A DNA stretch of 60,569 bases. It comes from JBOHUC01 sp050733935 (lineage in GTDB: Bacteria > Eisenbacteria > RBG-16-71-46 > DASYSL01). Positions 50,199-58,118 of this stretch are shown in pieces; position 1 is the stretch's first letter; each line of letters starts with the position of its first letter. A program made the translations under genes and the position numbers. Location: positions 1 through 60,569 of the forward strand of contig JBOHUC010000136.1 of NCBI GenBank assembly GCA_050733935.1, in the 5' to 3' direction. Under the pieces are notes generated by a model that saw only the letters and a program-made list of their open reading frames with translations, ran no database searches and was not told where the DNA came from.

Positions 50199-51170
50199 AT
50201 GCCGTCGCCGCGAACCACTTTCCCCACGCTTTTTCTTTCAGTCGCCATCGCAGCCGCCCTGGCAGGCAACTCCCGCGGGGCCGCCAGCGACCTCGGCCCC
50301 ACGCTGTTCGGAGAGGGTGTGTTCACGACCGGTGCGTACGACTTCTTCGTCGCGCTGACCCCCGATCAGAAGACCGCGTACTTCTGCCGCGCCTCCGCCG
50401 ACTTCGGCTACTGGACCATCCTCGAGACGACTCGAACCGGCGACGTATGGAGCGCTCCGAAGATGGCCTCGTTCTCCGGCCGCTGGAGCGATGCCGACCC
50501 GCACGTGTCCCCCGACGGATCGAAGCTCTTCTTCATCTCGAATCGACCCGACTCCGGAGACGTGGCCCAGGGGAGTTGCGATCTCTTCGTCGTCGAGCGC
50601 GCGGCACTGGGTTTGGGTTGGGGCACGCCGCGGAGGCTCGGTCCGGAAGTGTGCGCCCCGGGCACCGAGTGGTCTCCGTCCGTCGCCGCCAACGGCAACC
50701 TGTACTTTGGCGCGACGCGGGAAGGCGGAAAGGGCCGGGACGACATCTGGATGTCGTCCTATGCGAACGGACGCTACACAGCACCCGTCAATCTGGGCGA
50801 CTCGATCAACACGGAGTCCGGAGAGCTCGAGCCGTGGATCTCCCCCGACGAGAGCTATCTCGTCTTCAGTGCCGGAGGTCGCGCAGACGGCAAGGGCGGG
50901 CTCGATCTCTACATCAGCTATCGTCGCAATGGAGTGTGGTCGGGCGCGCGCCCGCTCGGGCACGACATCAATTCACCGTGGTTCGACTTCAACCCGAGCG
51001 TCTCCCCGGATGGACGAACGTTCTTCTTCACGAGCGCGCGCAGCCGGTTTGTGGAACCACCCTCCAGGCCGATGAGCTACGACGAGCTCACGCGACGCCT
51101 GGGGAGCCCGGGGAACGGTCTCGGCGACATCTACTCGATCCCGATCGAGGCCCTCGAGATTCCTCGCTGA
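50199..51170 (+). CDS. Secreted PD40/TolB-like beta-propeller protein
   Basis: A 323-aa exported protein. Signal peptide TTFPTLFLSVAIAAALAG is followed by five PD40 blades: TPDQKTAYFCRASADFGYWT, SPDGSKLFFISNRPDSGD, AANGNLYFGATREGGKGRDD, SPDESYLVFSAGGRADGKGG and SPDGRTFFFTSARS. The C-terminal GNGLGDIYSIPIEALE closes the propeller. Such proteins are periplasmic or surface scaffolds; there is no attached OmpA domain or sorting tail here. The start ATG is in an AT-richer spot but lacks a clear ribosome site. Confidence 0.85.
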   Translation: MPSPRTTFPTLFLSVAIAAALAGNSRGAASDLGPTLFGEGVFTTGAYDFFVALTPDQKTAYFCRASADFGYWTILETTRTGDVWSAPKMASFSGRWSDADPHVSPDGSKLFFISNRPDSGDVAQGSCDLFVVERAALGLGWGTPRRLGPEVCAPGTEWSPSVAANGNLYFGATREGGKGRDDIWMSSYANGRYTAPVNLGDSINTESGELEPWISPDESYLVFSAGGRADGKGGLDLYISYRRNGVWSGARPLGHDINSPWFDFNPSVSPDGRTFFFTSARSRFVEPPSRPMSYDELTRRLGSPGNGLGDIYSIPIEALEIPR

Positions 51171-51189
51171 GTCCATGCAGCTCAAGCCC

Positions 51190-51216
51190 TTGACGCCCCC
51201 TGCCGATAGTTATAAC
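51190..51216 (+). promoter_or_regulatory. Promoter/operator of the AbrB-Doc pair
   Basis: TTGACG (51190-51195) and TATAAC (51211-51216) are 15 bp apart, a little short for a sigma-70 promoter. A TAACAT reading of the -10 would give 17 bp. The -10 overlaps the palindrome GTTATAAC within GATaGTTATAACATC, a likely site for autorepression by the AbrB-type antitoxin. The ATG is 21 bp downstream with AGGAGG before it. Confidence 0.55.
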
Positions 51217-51236
51217 ATCCGTAATCACAGGAGGGC

Positions 51237-51467
51237 ATGATGGTCCAGCTCAAGGTCAGAAAGGTCGGGAACTCGCTCGGAGTCACTCTGCCCGCCGAGG
51301 CCGTCAAGGCGCTCAAGGTCCGGGAGGGACACCAGCTCTTCCTCACCGAGGGGCCTGATGGCTCCTTTCGGATCACACCCTACGATCCCGAGTTCTCGAG
51401 CGCGATGAAGGCCGCCGAGTCCTTCATGAGTCGCTACCGGAACGCCCTTCGCGAACTGGCGCGGTGA
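51237..51467 (+). CDS. AbrB/MazE-like antitoxin
   Basis: A 76-aa DNA-binding antitoxin. Residues 3-48 form the swapped-hairpin AbrB domain (LKVRKVGNSLGVTLPAEAVK, VREGHQLFLTEGPDG). The C-terminal arm (SSAMKAAESFMSRYRNALRE) is helical and would wrap around the toxin. AGGAGG lies 3 nt before the first of two adjacent ATGs (6 nt before the second). Its TGA overlaps the GTG of the Doc-like toxin gene, the usual antitoxin-first order. It probably represses its own promoter through the GTTATAAC palindrome. Confidence 0.92.
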   Translation: MMVQLKVRKVGNSLGVTLPAEAVKALKVREGHQLFLTEGPDGSFRITPYDPEFSSAMKAAESFMSRYRNALRELAR

Positions 51468-51910
51468 ACCCGCGCTGGGTTCCGAAGTCCGCTGTGCTCG
51501 CGATCCACGAGCTTCTGATCGCCGAGCACGGCGGCGCTTCCGGACTCCTGAGTCACGCCACCCTCGATTCCTCGCTCGCGAGCCCGCTCAATCTCCTCGC
51601 CTACGGAAGGCCGGATCTCTTCGACCTCGCCGCGAAGTACGCCGCTGCGATCACGCTCGATCATCCGTTCAAGGACGGAAACAAGCGGGTGGCGCTCACG
51701 GTGGCCGGTGTGTTCCTCGAGCTCAACGGGCAGAGGCTCGAAGCCCCCGAAGCGGACGCCGTGAGCGCCGTCCTGGCCCTCTCCACACGGGAGCTCGACG
51801 AAGCGGGATTCGCGAGCTGGCTGCGGCTCAACACGTCGAAGTTGGGCCGAGCCAAAGCCCCATCGGCCCGCAAGAAGACCTCGAGCAGGGCCCGCCAGAA
51901 GCGAAAATAA
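51464..51910 (+). CDS. doc: Doc/Fic-family toxin with basic C-terminal tail
   Basis: A 148-aa death-on-curing toxin of the Fic fold, expected to phosphorylate EF-Tu or modify a similar target. The active loop at 67-75 is HPFKDGNKR, intact (catalytic His67, Lys and Arg present). The N-terminal helices (AVLAIHELLIAEHGGASGLL) fit Doc. Typical Doc proteins are about 125-130 aa. This one ends with an extra lysine/arginine-rich tail (KAPSARKKTSSRARQKRK) that may bind nucleic acid or ribosomes. Translation is coupled to the antitoxin by the GTGA overlap. Confidence 0.92.
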   Translation: MNPRWVPKSAVLAIHELLIAEHGGASGLLSHATLDSSLASPLNLLAYGRPDLFDLAAKYAAAITLDHPFKDGNKRVALTVAGVFLELNGQRLEAPEADAVSAVLALSTRELDEAGFASWLRLNTSKLGRAKAPSARKKTSSRARQKRK

Positions 51911-51980
51911 CCGGGCACGAGGTGAGGTAGACTCGCGCGAGGCTTGGTGTCCCAATGCCACTTCTCGAGGACAACCCACG

Positions 51981-52442
51981 ATGAACGAGTTTCGAAGCCG
52001 CGGCGTACGAAGCCTGGTCGAGCTGCACGAGCGGGAGCTCAAGGAGTTCATGACGGTCTGGAAGCGCTTCGTCGCTTCCGGCAAGCCCATGCCCGAAGCG
52101 CACGGCGATCCGGACTACGAAAGCCCGGAACGGCTCGCCGCTCACGTGCAGGGCGCGGCGCGGAGCTATCTGCTCTGGATCTGGGAAGTGCTCGAACAAC
52201 CCATCGAAGGTCTGCCGCGCATCCGCGATGCCGCATTGATCGTGCCGCGGATCGACGCCTTCATGGACGAAACACTCGCCGGCTGGCGGCGGCATCTGGC
52301 CCCGCTCGGGGACGCACAGATCGCCCAGAAACAGTACCTGAGTCGCTGGAACGAGCCGCACACGCTCGAGCAAATGCTCGAGCACGCGGTCGTCCACCCG
52401 ATGCGGCACCGAATCCAGCTCGAAAGGATCCTCGCGGGCTGA
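51981..52442 (+). CDS. DinB-like four-helix protein
   Basis: A 153-aa cytosolic protein. The helix pattern SLVELHERELKEFMTVW, LAAHVQGAARSYLLWIWEVL and MLEHAVVHPMRHRIQLERIL places His residues where DinB proteins bind metal. It is distinct from the DinB protein at 19.5 kb. A weak ribosome site (CGAGGAC) lies upstream. It is followed after 31 bp by the DUF4440 gene on the same strand, so they may be cotranscribed. Function unknown. Confidence 0.78.
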   Translation: MNEFRSRGVRSLVELHERELKEFMTVWKRFVASGKPMPEAHGDPDYESPERLAAHVQGAARSYLLWIWEVLEQPIEGLPRIRDAALIVPRIDAFMDETLAGWRRHLAPLGDAQIAQKQYLSRWNEPHTLEQMLEHAVVHPMRHRIQLERILAG

Positions 52443-52473
52443 CGCCTTCTCCAGCCCTGCTGACGGAGAGCCC

Positions 52474-52974
52474 ATGCGCTTCGGTTCAATCGCAACGCTT
52501 GCCTGCCTGTCGCCCGCCCTCGTCCTTTCCTGTGCGCTCTCGTTCGCTGCGGACAGCCCGCTCTCGAAGCAGGAGCAGGCGGCGCGAGCGCTCGAGCGGG
52601 CGTGGCTCGACGCCTACGAGCAGCTCGACACCCTCGCCATGGATCGCATCGTGGCCGATGACTTCCTGATCACGTTCCCGGACGGCTCGCGGCAGACGAA
52701 GCCACAGATTCTCTCCGACCTTCGCGCAATGCGCGGACGCCCGGGTCCGTACACCACGCGGTTTCGCACCGAGGACGTGACCTCGCGCCCGTATGGAAGC
52801 ACGGTCGTGCTCACAGGGGTTGTCGTCACCATCTCGAAGCGCGACGGCAAAACAGTTGAAGACCGCTCGCGTTACACCGACACCTATGTCGAGCGGAACG
52901 GCCGGTGGCAGGTGGTCGCATCGCATCTCTCGAACGCGCAGGTTCCCCGCGACACATCACCGACGAAACCCTGA
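52474..52974 (+). CDS. Exported NTF2-like protein (DUF4440)
   Basis: A 166-aa protein with a signal peptide (TLACLSPALVLSCALSFAA) and a single DUF4440/NTF2-like domain: ARALERAWLDAYEQLDTLAM, IVADDFLITFPDGSRQTKPQ, then strands STVVLTGVVVTISKRDGKTV and YTDTYVERNGRWQVVASHLS. The domain usually binds a small ligand or acts as a catalyst, but no catalytic group is evident. Periplasmic location is predicted. It is convergent with the racemase gene. Confidence 0.85.
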   Translation: MRFGSIATLACLSPALVLSCALSFAADSPLSKQEQAARALERAWLDAYEQLDTLAMDRIVADDFLITFPDGSRQTKPQILSDLRAMRGRPGPYTTRFRTEDVTSRPYGSTVVLTGVVVTISKRDGKTVEDRSRYTDTYVERNGRWQVVASHLSNAQVPRDTSPTKP

Positions 52975-52984
52975 ATCCCTCCGG

Positions 52985-53725
52985 TCACCGCGCGGAGCTG
53001 GACGAGACGAGCGGGCCACCCCGCCACTCCGGCAGCGAAAGATCGCCGCACGCGACTTCGACCGCGGCCCGGGCGAGAAGCCGCGTCGAATCGAGCGTCG
53101 GCAACGGCGAGACCTCGGGAGTCACGAGGAGCGGAATTTCCGTGCAGGAGAGTGCGACGGCCTCGCATCCGTCGCGTTTCAAATCCTCGATGATGCGGAC
53201 GTATTGTTCACGCGAGGCATCGCGGATGACGCCCTGGCACAGCTCGTCGAAGATCACCTGATCCACCAACGTGCGATCGTCCGCGGGCGGAGTCTTCATC
53301 TCGATCCCCGCTCGCGCGAACGCCTCGGGATAGACGTTGCCCGCCATCGTCCAGCGTGTGCCGAGCAATCCCACGCGACGGTGTCCATCGGCCTTCGCCC
53401 GTTGCGCCACGATCTCGGCAATGTGAAGCCCGGGCAGAGACAAGGGTGGTCCAGACGATTCGAGCGCAATGTGGGCGGTATTGTCGGAGCAGACGAAGAA
53501 GTCGCAGCCCGCGGCCGCCAGGCGATTCGCGGATCGCGCCAGGTGGGCTCGCACCTTTGACAGGTCCCGGTCGTAATCCTCGAGCACCGCGGCCATGGGA
53601 ACGATGGAGAGCGTGATCTCCGGGTGACTGTGCGCGCCCAGGCGCCGGGCGCTTTCGCGCACGATCTCGAGGTAGCAGAGCGCCGAACCATCGGCGCTGT
53701 GAGCTAGGATTCCAACGTGACGCAC
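52985..53725 (-). CDS. Aspartate/glutamate racemase family protein
   Basis: A 246-aa cofactor-independent racemase. The two catalytic cysteines are both present, Cys79 in FVCSDNTAH and Cys194 in LSCTEIPLL, with the first-domain motif VGILAHSADG. The GTG start overlaps the methyltransferase stop by one base (TAGTG). It is the last gene of an ilvE/methyltransferase/racemase operon. Substrate could be Asp, Glu or a related amino acid. With an aminotransferase in the same unit, D-amino-acid synthesis is possible but not shown. Confidence 0.85.
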   Translation of the reverse strand: MRHVGILAHSADGSALCYLEIVRESARRLGAHSHPEITLSIVPMAAVLEDYDRDLSKVRAHLARSANRLAAAGCDFFVCSDNTAHIALESSGPPLSLPGLHIAEIVAQRAKADGHRRVGLLGTRWTMAGNVYPEAFARAGIEMKTPPADDRTLVDQVIFDELCQGVIRDASREQYVRIIEDLKRDGCEAVALSCTEIPLLVTPEVSPLPTLDSTRLLARAAVEVACGDLSLPEWRGGPLVSSSSAR

Positions 53726-54468
53726 TAGGGCACTCGTCCGATGACGCCGTGAAGCGGAAATCGTACGAGGCGTTCGTGCGTGGGATCCCCCCATGCTCGC
53801 TCGAGGTCGACGCGCACTCGCTCGACCGGATCCGTGCGGCGTTCGCGCATCCACGCCTGGCTCGCGGACCAGGTCCGCATGAAGTCGAACAGCTCTTCGA
53901 GGCGCATGTGAGCCTCGGCCTCGAGTTCGAGCCACGGCATCTGCTCGAAGGGAAATTCGAGATCACGGTAGGCCCGACGGTTCAGGTCGAACTGCGGGAG
54001 CCAGCACGCCGCCACAACATCATCGGCATAGCGATCGATGATCGGATCGATGCCGGGAGAAATGAGACAGCGGAAGTAGGACCACGCGGCGAGCACGGCC
54101 CCCGATCGCGCCACGCGCCGGGCTTCTGCGTAGAAGCGTGGCCGGTCGAACCAGTGGAGTGCGGCGGAGACAGTGACGAGATCCGCCGTTCGCGCTCGCA
54201 ACCGGACCTGCTCGGCCGCTGCCACGATCCGATGAAGCCGCGGGCCGCCCATGCCGTGCGCGAGCTGTGCCTCACTGATGTCCGTGCCAACGACACAGTC
54301 GAATCGATGGACGAGGCTTCGCGCCGCCTGTCCGCTCCCCGATCCGCAGTCCCATACGAGGCTCCGCGCGGGAGCCAATGCGGCCAGATGATCGAACAGA
54401 CGATCGGGGTAGGTCGGCCGGGTGCGGGCGTAATCCGACGCGCGGTCGCCGAACAGATCACGGGCCAT
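53725..54468 (-). CDS. Class I SAM-dependent methyltransferase
   Basis: A 247-aa enzyme of the type-11 methyltransferase family. It starts ARDLFGDRASDYARTRPTYP, then motif I VWDCGSGSGQAA and motif II VVGTDISEAQLAHG. The TADLVTVSAALHWFDRPRFY block is typical of proteins near trans-aconitate methyltransferase. The C-terminal part (FDLNRRAYRDLEFPFEQMPW) is the substrate cap. It begins 13 bp after the ilvE stop and overlaps the racemase start. Substrate unknown. Confidence 0.88.
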   Translation of the reverse strand: MARDLFGDRASDYARTRPTYPDRLFDHLAALAPARSLVWDCGSGSGQAARSLVHRFDCVVGTDISEAQLAHGMGGPRLHRIVAAAEQVRLRARTADLVTVSAALHWFDRPRFYAEARRVARSGAVLAAWSYFRCLISPGIDPIIDRYADDVVAACWLPQFDLNRRAYRDLEFPFEQMPWLELEAEAHMRLEELFDFMRTWSASQAWMRERRTDPVERVRVDLERAWGDPTHERLVRFPLHGVIGRVP

Positions 54469-54481
54469 GGTTCCGGGCACG

Positions 54482-55492
54482 TTACACCTTTGCGCCCGCC
54501 ACCGCCGCCTGCCGCTCCGCCTCGGGCCGTAGCTTCTCGAACACCGGACGGCACCACCCGCGGTGACGCGCCGACCGTCCGCGAACGACGTCGAAGAACA
54601 GATCCCGAATCGCCGACGTGATGGGCCCCGGCGCACCGCTGCCGATGAGTCGGTGGTCCACGCGCGTGATGGGAGTGAGCTGGATCCCGGTGCCGCAGAA
54701 GAACGCCTCGTCGGCGAGATAGACCTCGGTCCGGTCGATCGAGCGTTCCACCACGGTGTGACCCAGCTCGGTCGCGAGCTCGATCATCGTGGATCGCGTA
54801 ATACCCTCCAGCACATCATCGGTGATCGGCGGCGTGAGCACCTCGCCGCGCCGCACGATGAAGATGTTCTCGACCGACCCCTCGCAAACATGCCCGGCTT
54901 CATTGAGCATCAACGCTTCATCGAAGCCGGCGAGCACGGCGTCGGTCTTGGCCATCGCCGAGTTCACGTACGACCCCGCGAGCTTGCCGCGCGGCGGGAT
55001 GGTGTTGTCCGACACCCGCTGCCACGAGGAGAAGCAGACGTGGGCGCCGTCACCCCGATCCAGAAACTGCGTGGGCAACGTGGCGATACCGACGCGCGGG
55101 GGGCTCAGGTCGTGCAACCGCACGCCGAGGCTCTCGTCGCCGTAGAAGGCAAGCGGGCGGATGTAGACGTCCTGCTCGTAGCCCTCGCGGCGCAACAGAT
55201 CCACTGTGGCGCGGGTGAGTTCGTCGACGGAGTAGTCGAGGTCCATGCGCAGCAACCGCGCGGAATCGCGGAAGCGCCGGAAGTGATCCTCGGGGCGGAA
55301 GACGAACAGTTGCCGCTCCTCGTCGTTCCAGTACGCGCGCACGCCGGCGAAGAGGCCGGTCCCGTAGTGGAGCGCGTGCGTGAACAGTCCAAAGCGCGCC
55401 TCCGCGTAGGGAATGATCTCTCCGTCGAGAAACGCCCAGGTCGGGAGCCGAACCGTCCGGGTAGCCAATCCAGTGTCCACTTTAATCGTCAT
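54482..55492 (-). CDS. ilvE: Branched-chain amino-acid aminotransferase (class IV PLP)
   Basis: A 336-aa fold-type IV aminotransferase for the last step of Val, Leu and Ile synthesis. HYGTGLFAGVRAYW is the family start signature. The PLP Lys170 is in RGKLAGSYVNS, the cofactor phosphate loop is CEGSVENIF, and TPPITDDVLEGITRS completes it. The ATG follows GGAGG. It is the first gene of the operon with the methyltransferase and the racemase, and diverges from the MocR-type regulator with a 100-bp gap. That context suggests local control and a possible D-amino-acid role for the operon, which is inference. Confidence 0.92.
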   Translation of the reverse strand: MTIKVDTGLATRTVRLPTWAFLDGEIIPYAEARFGLFTHALHYGTGLFAGVRAYWNDEERQLFVFRPEDHFRRFRDSARLLRMDLDYSVDELTRATVDLLRREGYEQDVYIRPLAFYGDESLGVRLHDLSPPRVGIATLPTQFLDRGDGAHVCFSSWQRVSDNTIPPRGKLAGSYVNSAMAKTDAVLAGFDEALMLNEAGHVCEGSVENIFIVRRGEVLTPPITDDVLEGITRSTMIELATELGHTVVERSIDRTEVYLADEAFFCGTGIQLTPITRVDHRLIGSGAPGPITSAIRDLFFDVVRGRSARHRGWCRPVFEKLRPEAERQAAVAGAKV

Positions 55493-55592
55493 TTGGCGGC
55501 CTCCTCGAAAAAGGTGCTGGCTTTCGCACAATCATTGGGCCAGACTCGTGCCAGTTCAATAGCCAATCAGACCAAAGTGGACTGGGCCAATC
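55493..55592. promoter_or_regulatory. Divergent ilvE/mocR control region
   Basis: TAGCCAATC occurs at 55560-55568 and again inside the start of ilvE (55462-55470). Each is followed 4-5 bp later by the same 9-mer in opposite orientation: GTCCACTTT (55475-55483) and AAAGTGGAC (55574-55582). A third GCCAATC abuts the regulator's ATG (55586-55592). Repeated, oppositely turned half-sites 99 bp apart fit binding by a MocR-type dimer with DNA looping, as for GabR/PdxR. The ilvE ribosome site GGAGG also lies here. Confidence 0.55.
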
Positions 55593-57059
55593 ATGATTCG
55601 ATCTCGATTCCCCGAGCTGCTCGGCGACTGGAAAACCGGCGAGGGACCGCTCTATCAGCGGCTCGCGGACGGCATCCGCAACGCCATCGAGCGCGGAGAG
55701 CTCGGCTCGGGCACTCGACTTCCGGCCCAGCGTCAGCTCGCGCGCATGCTCGGGGTGAGCCGCACCACCGCGGTCATGGCGTACGACCAGCTCGTCCAGG
55801 ACGACTGGCTCGAGAGCCGTGAAGGAAGCGGAACGACCGTCCGCCGCTCGCGCGTGCGCGCGCTCCCCGTTCGCGAAGGCGCGGCCGCGGTGATGGGATC
55901 GCGCAACGAAGTGTTCCGCGGACTGGTCGTCCACACCGGGGCCGACATCGAGTTCCACGGCGCGCACTTCGACGGCATCCCCGAGGTGTTCGAACGCGTG
56001 TGGCAAGAGTCACGCGCCGATCTGGCGAAGCTCTCGCAAGGGCATGGCTATGTCCCGTTCGGCCTGCCCTCGCTGCGCGAGTCGATCGCAGCCCACCTCG
56101 AACGCCAGGGGCTTCCGACGCGTCCCGACCAGGTGCTGGTCACGAACGGCGCTCAGCAGGCGATCTCGCTTGTGGCGAATCTCGTGATCGAGCCGGGCGA
56201 CCGCGTCGTGCTCGAGGATCCCACGTATCTGGGCGCGATCGATGCGTTCACCGCGTTCGGCGCCCGACTCGAAGGCGTGACCTCGGGCTCGCAGGGTGTC
56301 CACGTCGAGTCGCTGCGCGAGACGGTCGCGAGCGTTTCGCCCCGCGCCGTCTACCTGGTTCCGACCGGGCACAACCCCACGGGATCGGTTCTCGACGACG
56401 CGGACAGGCAGGAGGTGGCGCGAATCGCCGAAGCCTCCTCTTCGTTGTGGATCGAGGATTTGACGCTCGCGGATCTCACGCTCGACGGCGACGCGCCCCC
56501 GCCGATCGCGGCGTACGGTCGCGACGCCACGTGGCTCACCGTCGGGTCCTTGAGCAAATTGTTCTGGGGTGGACTCCGCGTGGGCTGGATTCGCGGCCCG
56601 GAGCCCGTGATCGCCCGCCTCGCCCGTCTCAAGGTGGTGACCGATCTCAGCGGATCGCTCGTCTCGCAGGCGTTGGCCGTGCACGTCCTGGGGCACGCGC
56701 GCGAGTTGACCGCGACACGCCGGAAACAGGCGCGCGGACGGCTCGAACGCACGTCGCGCCTTCTCGCGAAACATCTTCCGAGCTGGAAGTTCGCGCCGCC
56801 GGCCGGAGGCCTTTCGTTGTGGCTGCGAATCCCGTTCGGTGACGTCGCCGAGCTCGCGACGCTCGCGCGGCGACGCGGAGTGGCGATCGTCCCCGGCACC
56901 TCGAACTCGCCGACGCGCCGATTCCAGGATCACTTGAGGATGCCGTTCGTCGGGGAACCGGATCGCGTCGCAGAAGGGATCGAGCGCCTGGCCGCAGCCT
57001 GGGCGGAGTATGCCGCGGAACGTCGAGACGATCGTCGGGCCGTGGGCGTCATCGTCTAG
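55593..57059 (+). CDS. MocR/GabR-type transcriptional regulator (GntR-aminotransferase fusion)
   Basis: A 488-aa regulator. Residues 15-80 are a GntR winged helix (LYQRLADGIRNAIERGELGS, LARMLGVSRTTAVMAYDQLV). Residues 110-480 are a fold-type I aminotransferase domain that binds PLP as effector. The Schiff-base Lys322 is in VGSLSKLFWGGLRVGW, with YVPFGLPSLRESIA and VPTGHNPTGSVL as cofactor and substrate loops. All binding residues look intact. It diverges from ilvE, and paired repeats in the gap suggest it controls that operon, perhaps with a PLP-linked amino acid as signal. Confidence 0.92.
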   Translation: MIRSRFPELLGDWKTGEGPLYQRLADGIRNAIERGELGSGTRLPAQRQLARMLGVSRTTAVMAYDQLVQDDWLESREGSGTTVRRSRVRALPVREGAAAVMGSRNEVFRGLVVHTGADIEFHGAHFDGIPEVFERVWQESRADLAKLSQGHGYVPFGLPSLRESIAAHLERQGLPTRPDQVLVTNGAQQAISLVANLVIEPGDRVVLEDPTYLGAIDAFTAFGARLEGVTSGSQGVHVESLRETVASVSPRAVYLVPTGHNPTGSVLDDADRQEVARIAEASSSLWIEDLTLADLTLDGDAPPPIAAYGRDATWLTVGSLSKLFWGGLRVGWIRGPEPVIARLARLKVVTDLSGSLVSQALAVHVLGHARELTATRRKQARGRLERTSRLLAKHLPSWKFAPPAGGLSLWLRIPFGDVAELATLARRRGVAIVPGTSNSPTRRFQDHLRMPFVGEPDRVAEGIERLAAAWAEYAAERRDDRRAVGVIV

Positions 57060-57068
57060 ACTCGGTCG

Positions 57069-57413
57069 CATGGAACCCAACCTTCCGGGAGAGGTCGGGC
57101 GTGATCTCGGGCCACGACGGCCCGCTCTCGGTGCGCTGCCCTCGAATGGCACTGGGATCCGGGTCCCGCCGACGGGAGCTACGTCGTCGATTTCGCGTTT
57201 CTGCTCCGCGAACACGGGACGATCCGTGCCGTCCATGATCGGCACGCGCAGGGGCTGTTCGCAAAGGATCGCTGGCTCGCCCTGCTCGGCGCCGCGGGGT
57301 TCGAGGCCGAGCTGGTCCGCGGCCCGATCGACGAGCCGGGCGAACACCCCGGGGTCTTCGTCTGCCGCCGGTCGCCCGGGCCTGCCGTCAGTCGATCACC
57401 TTTCCGAAGTTGA
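57069..57413 (+). pseudogene. Remnant of a class I methyltransferase gene
   Basis: In one frame the region reads WNPTFRERSGVISGHDGPLS. After a frame change near 57139 it continues LEWHWDPGPADGSYVVDFAF, then LLREHGTIRAVHDRHAQGLF and WLALLGAAGFEAELV. The second part matches the C-terminal third of SAM-dependent methyltransferases with the usual WDPDPAD...YAFLLRE...DRH..GLF...WL..L..AGF pattern. The SAM-binding half is absent. It overlaps the convergent beta-barrel gene by 26 bp. Confidence 0.55.
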
Positions 57414-57999
57414 ACGTGACCCCTGCTCCGCCTCCGAAGCTCGAGATGTTGTCCTCGGGGTCCGCATACAGGTAGGCGATCTCGACCGGGATCGAGATCA
57501 GACGGCTCACTCGAATGTCCACGCCCGAGAAGAATCCGAAACCCACCCCGCTCTCGTCGGTGCTGGTCGTCGTGGAGCCGCTATCGATCGAGAATTCCTC
57601 CTGCGCGAAGTAGAAATTGGCCTGGGCGTAAGGCCGGATGTTTCCTTCCGCGGCTCGAATGCGCAGTCCGGGACCGAACCAGGACGTGGTGAAGTGGACG
57701 TCGTCTCCCAGGGCTTCCTGGCGGCTGAACGTGGACCGGGAATCGAACACGGCATCGAAGGTCCGGCTGATCGAGATCCGGTACGAGAGCCCTCCCATGG
57801 CACAATCCGTGAAGTCCAGCCCGAACGTCCGGTCCGGATCGAGGTCGTCACTCAGGAGCTTCGAGTACCCGAATCCGAGCCCGATGTGGTGCATTCGCGT
57901 CTCTGCAGCCGCCGAGCCGGTCGTCAACCCGATCAGGAGCGCCAGACCCACCACGACTCGAAACGCGAACCCTGAGCTGCTTCGAACCCTCGTCTTCAC
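57388..57999 (-). CDS. Outer-membrane beta-barrel protein
   Basis: A 203-aa predicted small outer-membrane barrel. The GTG at 57999 follows AGGAGG and gives a signal peptide (AFRVVVGLALLIGLTTGSAAA). Eight or so alternating strands follow: HHIGLGFGYSKLLSDD, GGLSYRISISRTFDAVF, TSWFGPGLRIRAAEGNIRPY, VGFGFFSGVDIRVSRLISIP and GGAGVTFNFGKVID, the last ending near the C-terminus as barrels do. No catalytic residues are seen. It is a lone gene of unknown role. Confidence 0.82.
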   Translation of the reverse strand: MKTRVRSSSGFAFRVVVGLALLIGLTTGSAAAETRMHHIGLGFGYSKLLSDDLDPDRTFGLDFTDCAMGGLSYRISISRTFDAVFDSRSTFSRQEALGDDVHFTTSWFGPGLRIRAAEGNIRPYAQANFYFAQEEFSIDSGSTTTSTDESGVGFGFFSGVDIRVSRLISIPVEIAYLYADPEDNISSFGGGAGVTFNFGKVID

Positions 58000-58102
58000 T
58001 TTCAGTTCCTCCTGGTGAAACCCACGCACACGCCGAGTCCCGTGAGTGTACTCCAGGTCCACGTCGGCGCACAGACGACGCTTGACGACCTGCTTGAATG
58101 GT

Positions 58103-58114
58103 GGTCATATGACC
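58103..58114. promoter_or_regulatory. Palindrome GGTCATATGACC upstream of the winged-helix gene
   Basis: A perfect 12-bp palindrome 5 bp before the ATG of the winged-helix regulator; another GGTCAT follows within its first codons (58123-58128). It is a likely operator for that regulator. The position would block initiation. Confidence 0.5.
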
Positions 58115-58118
58115 TCCT

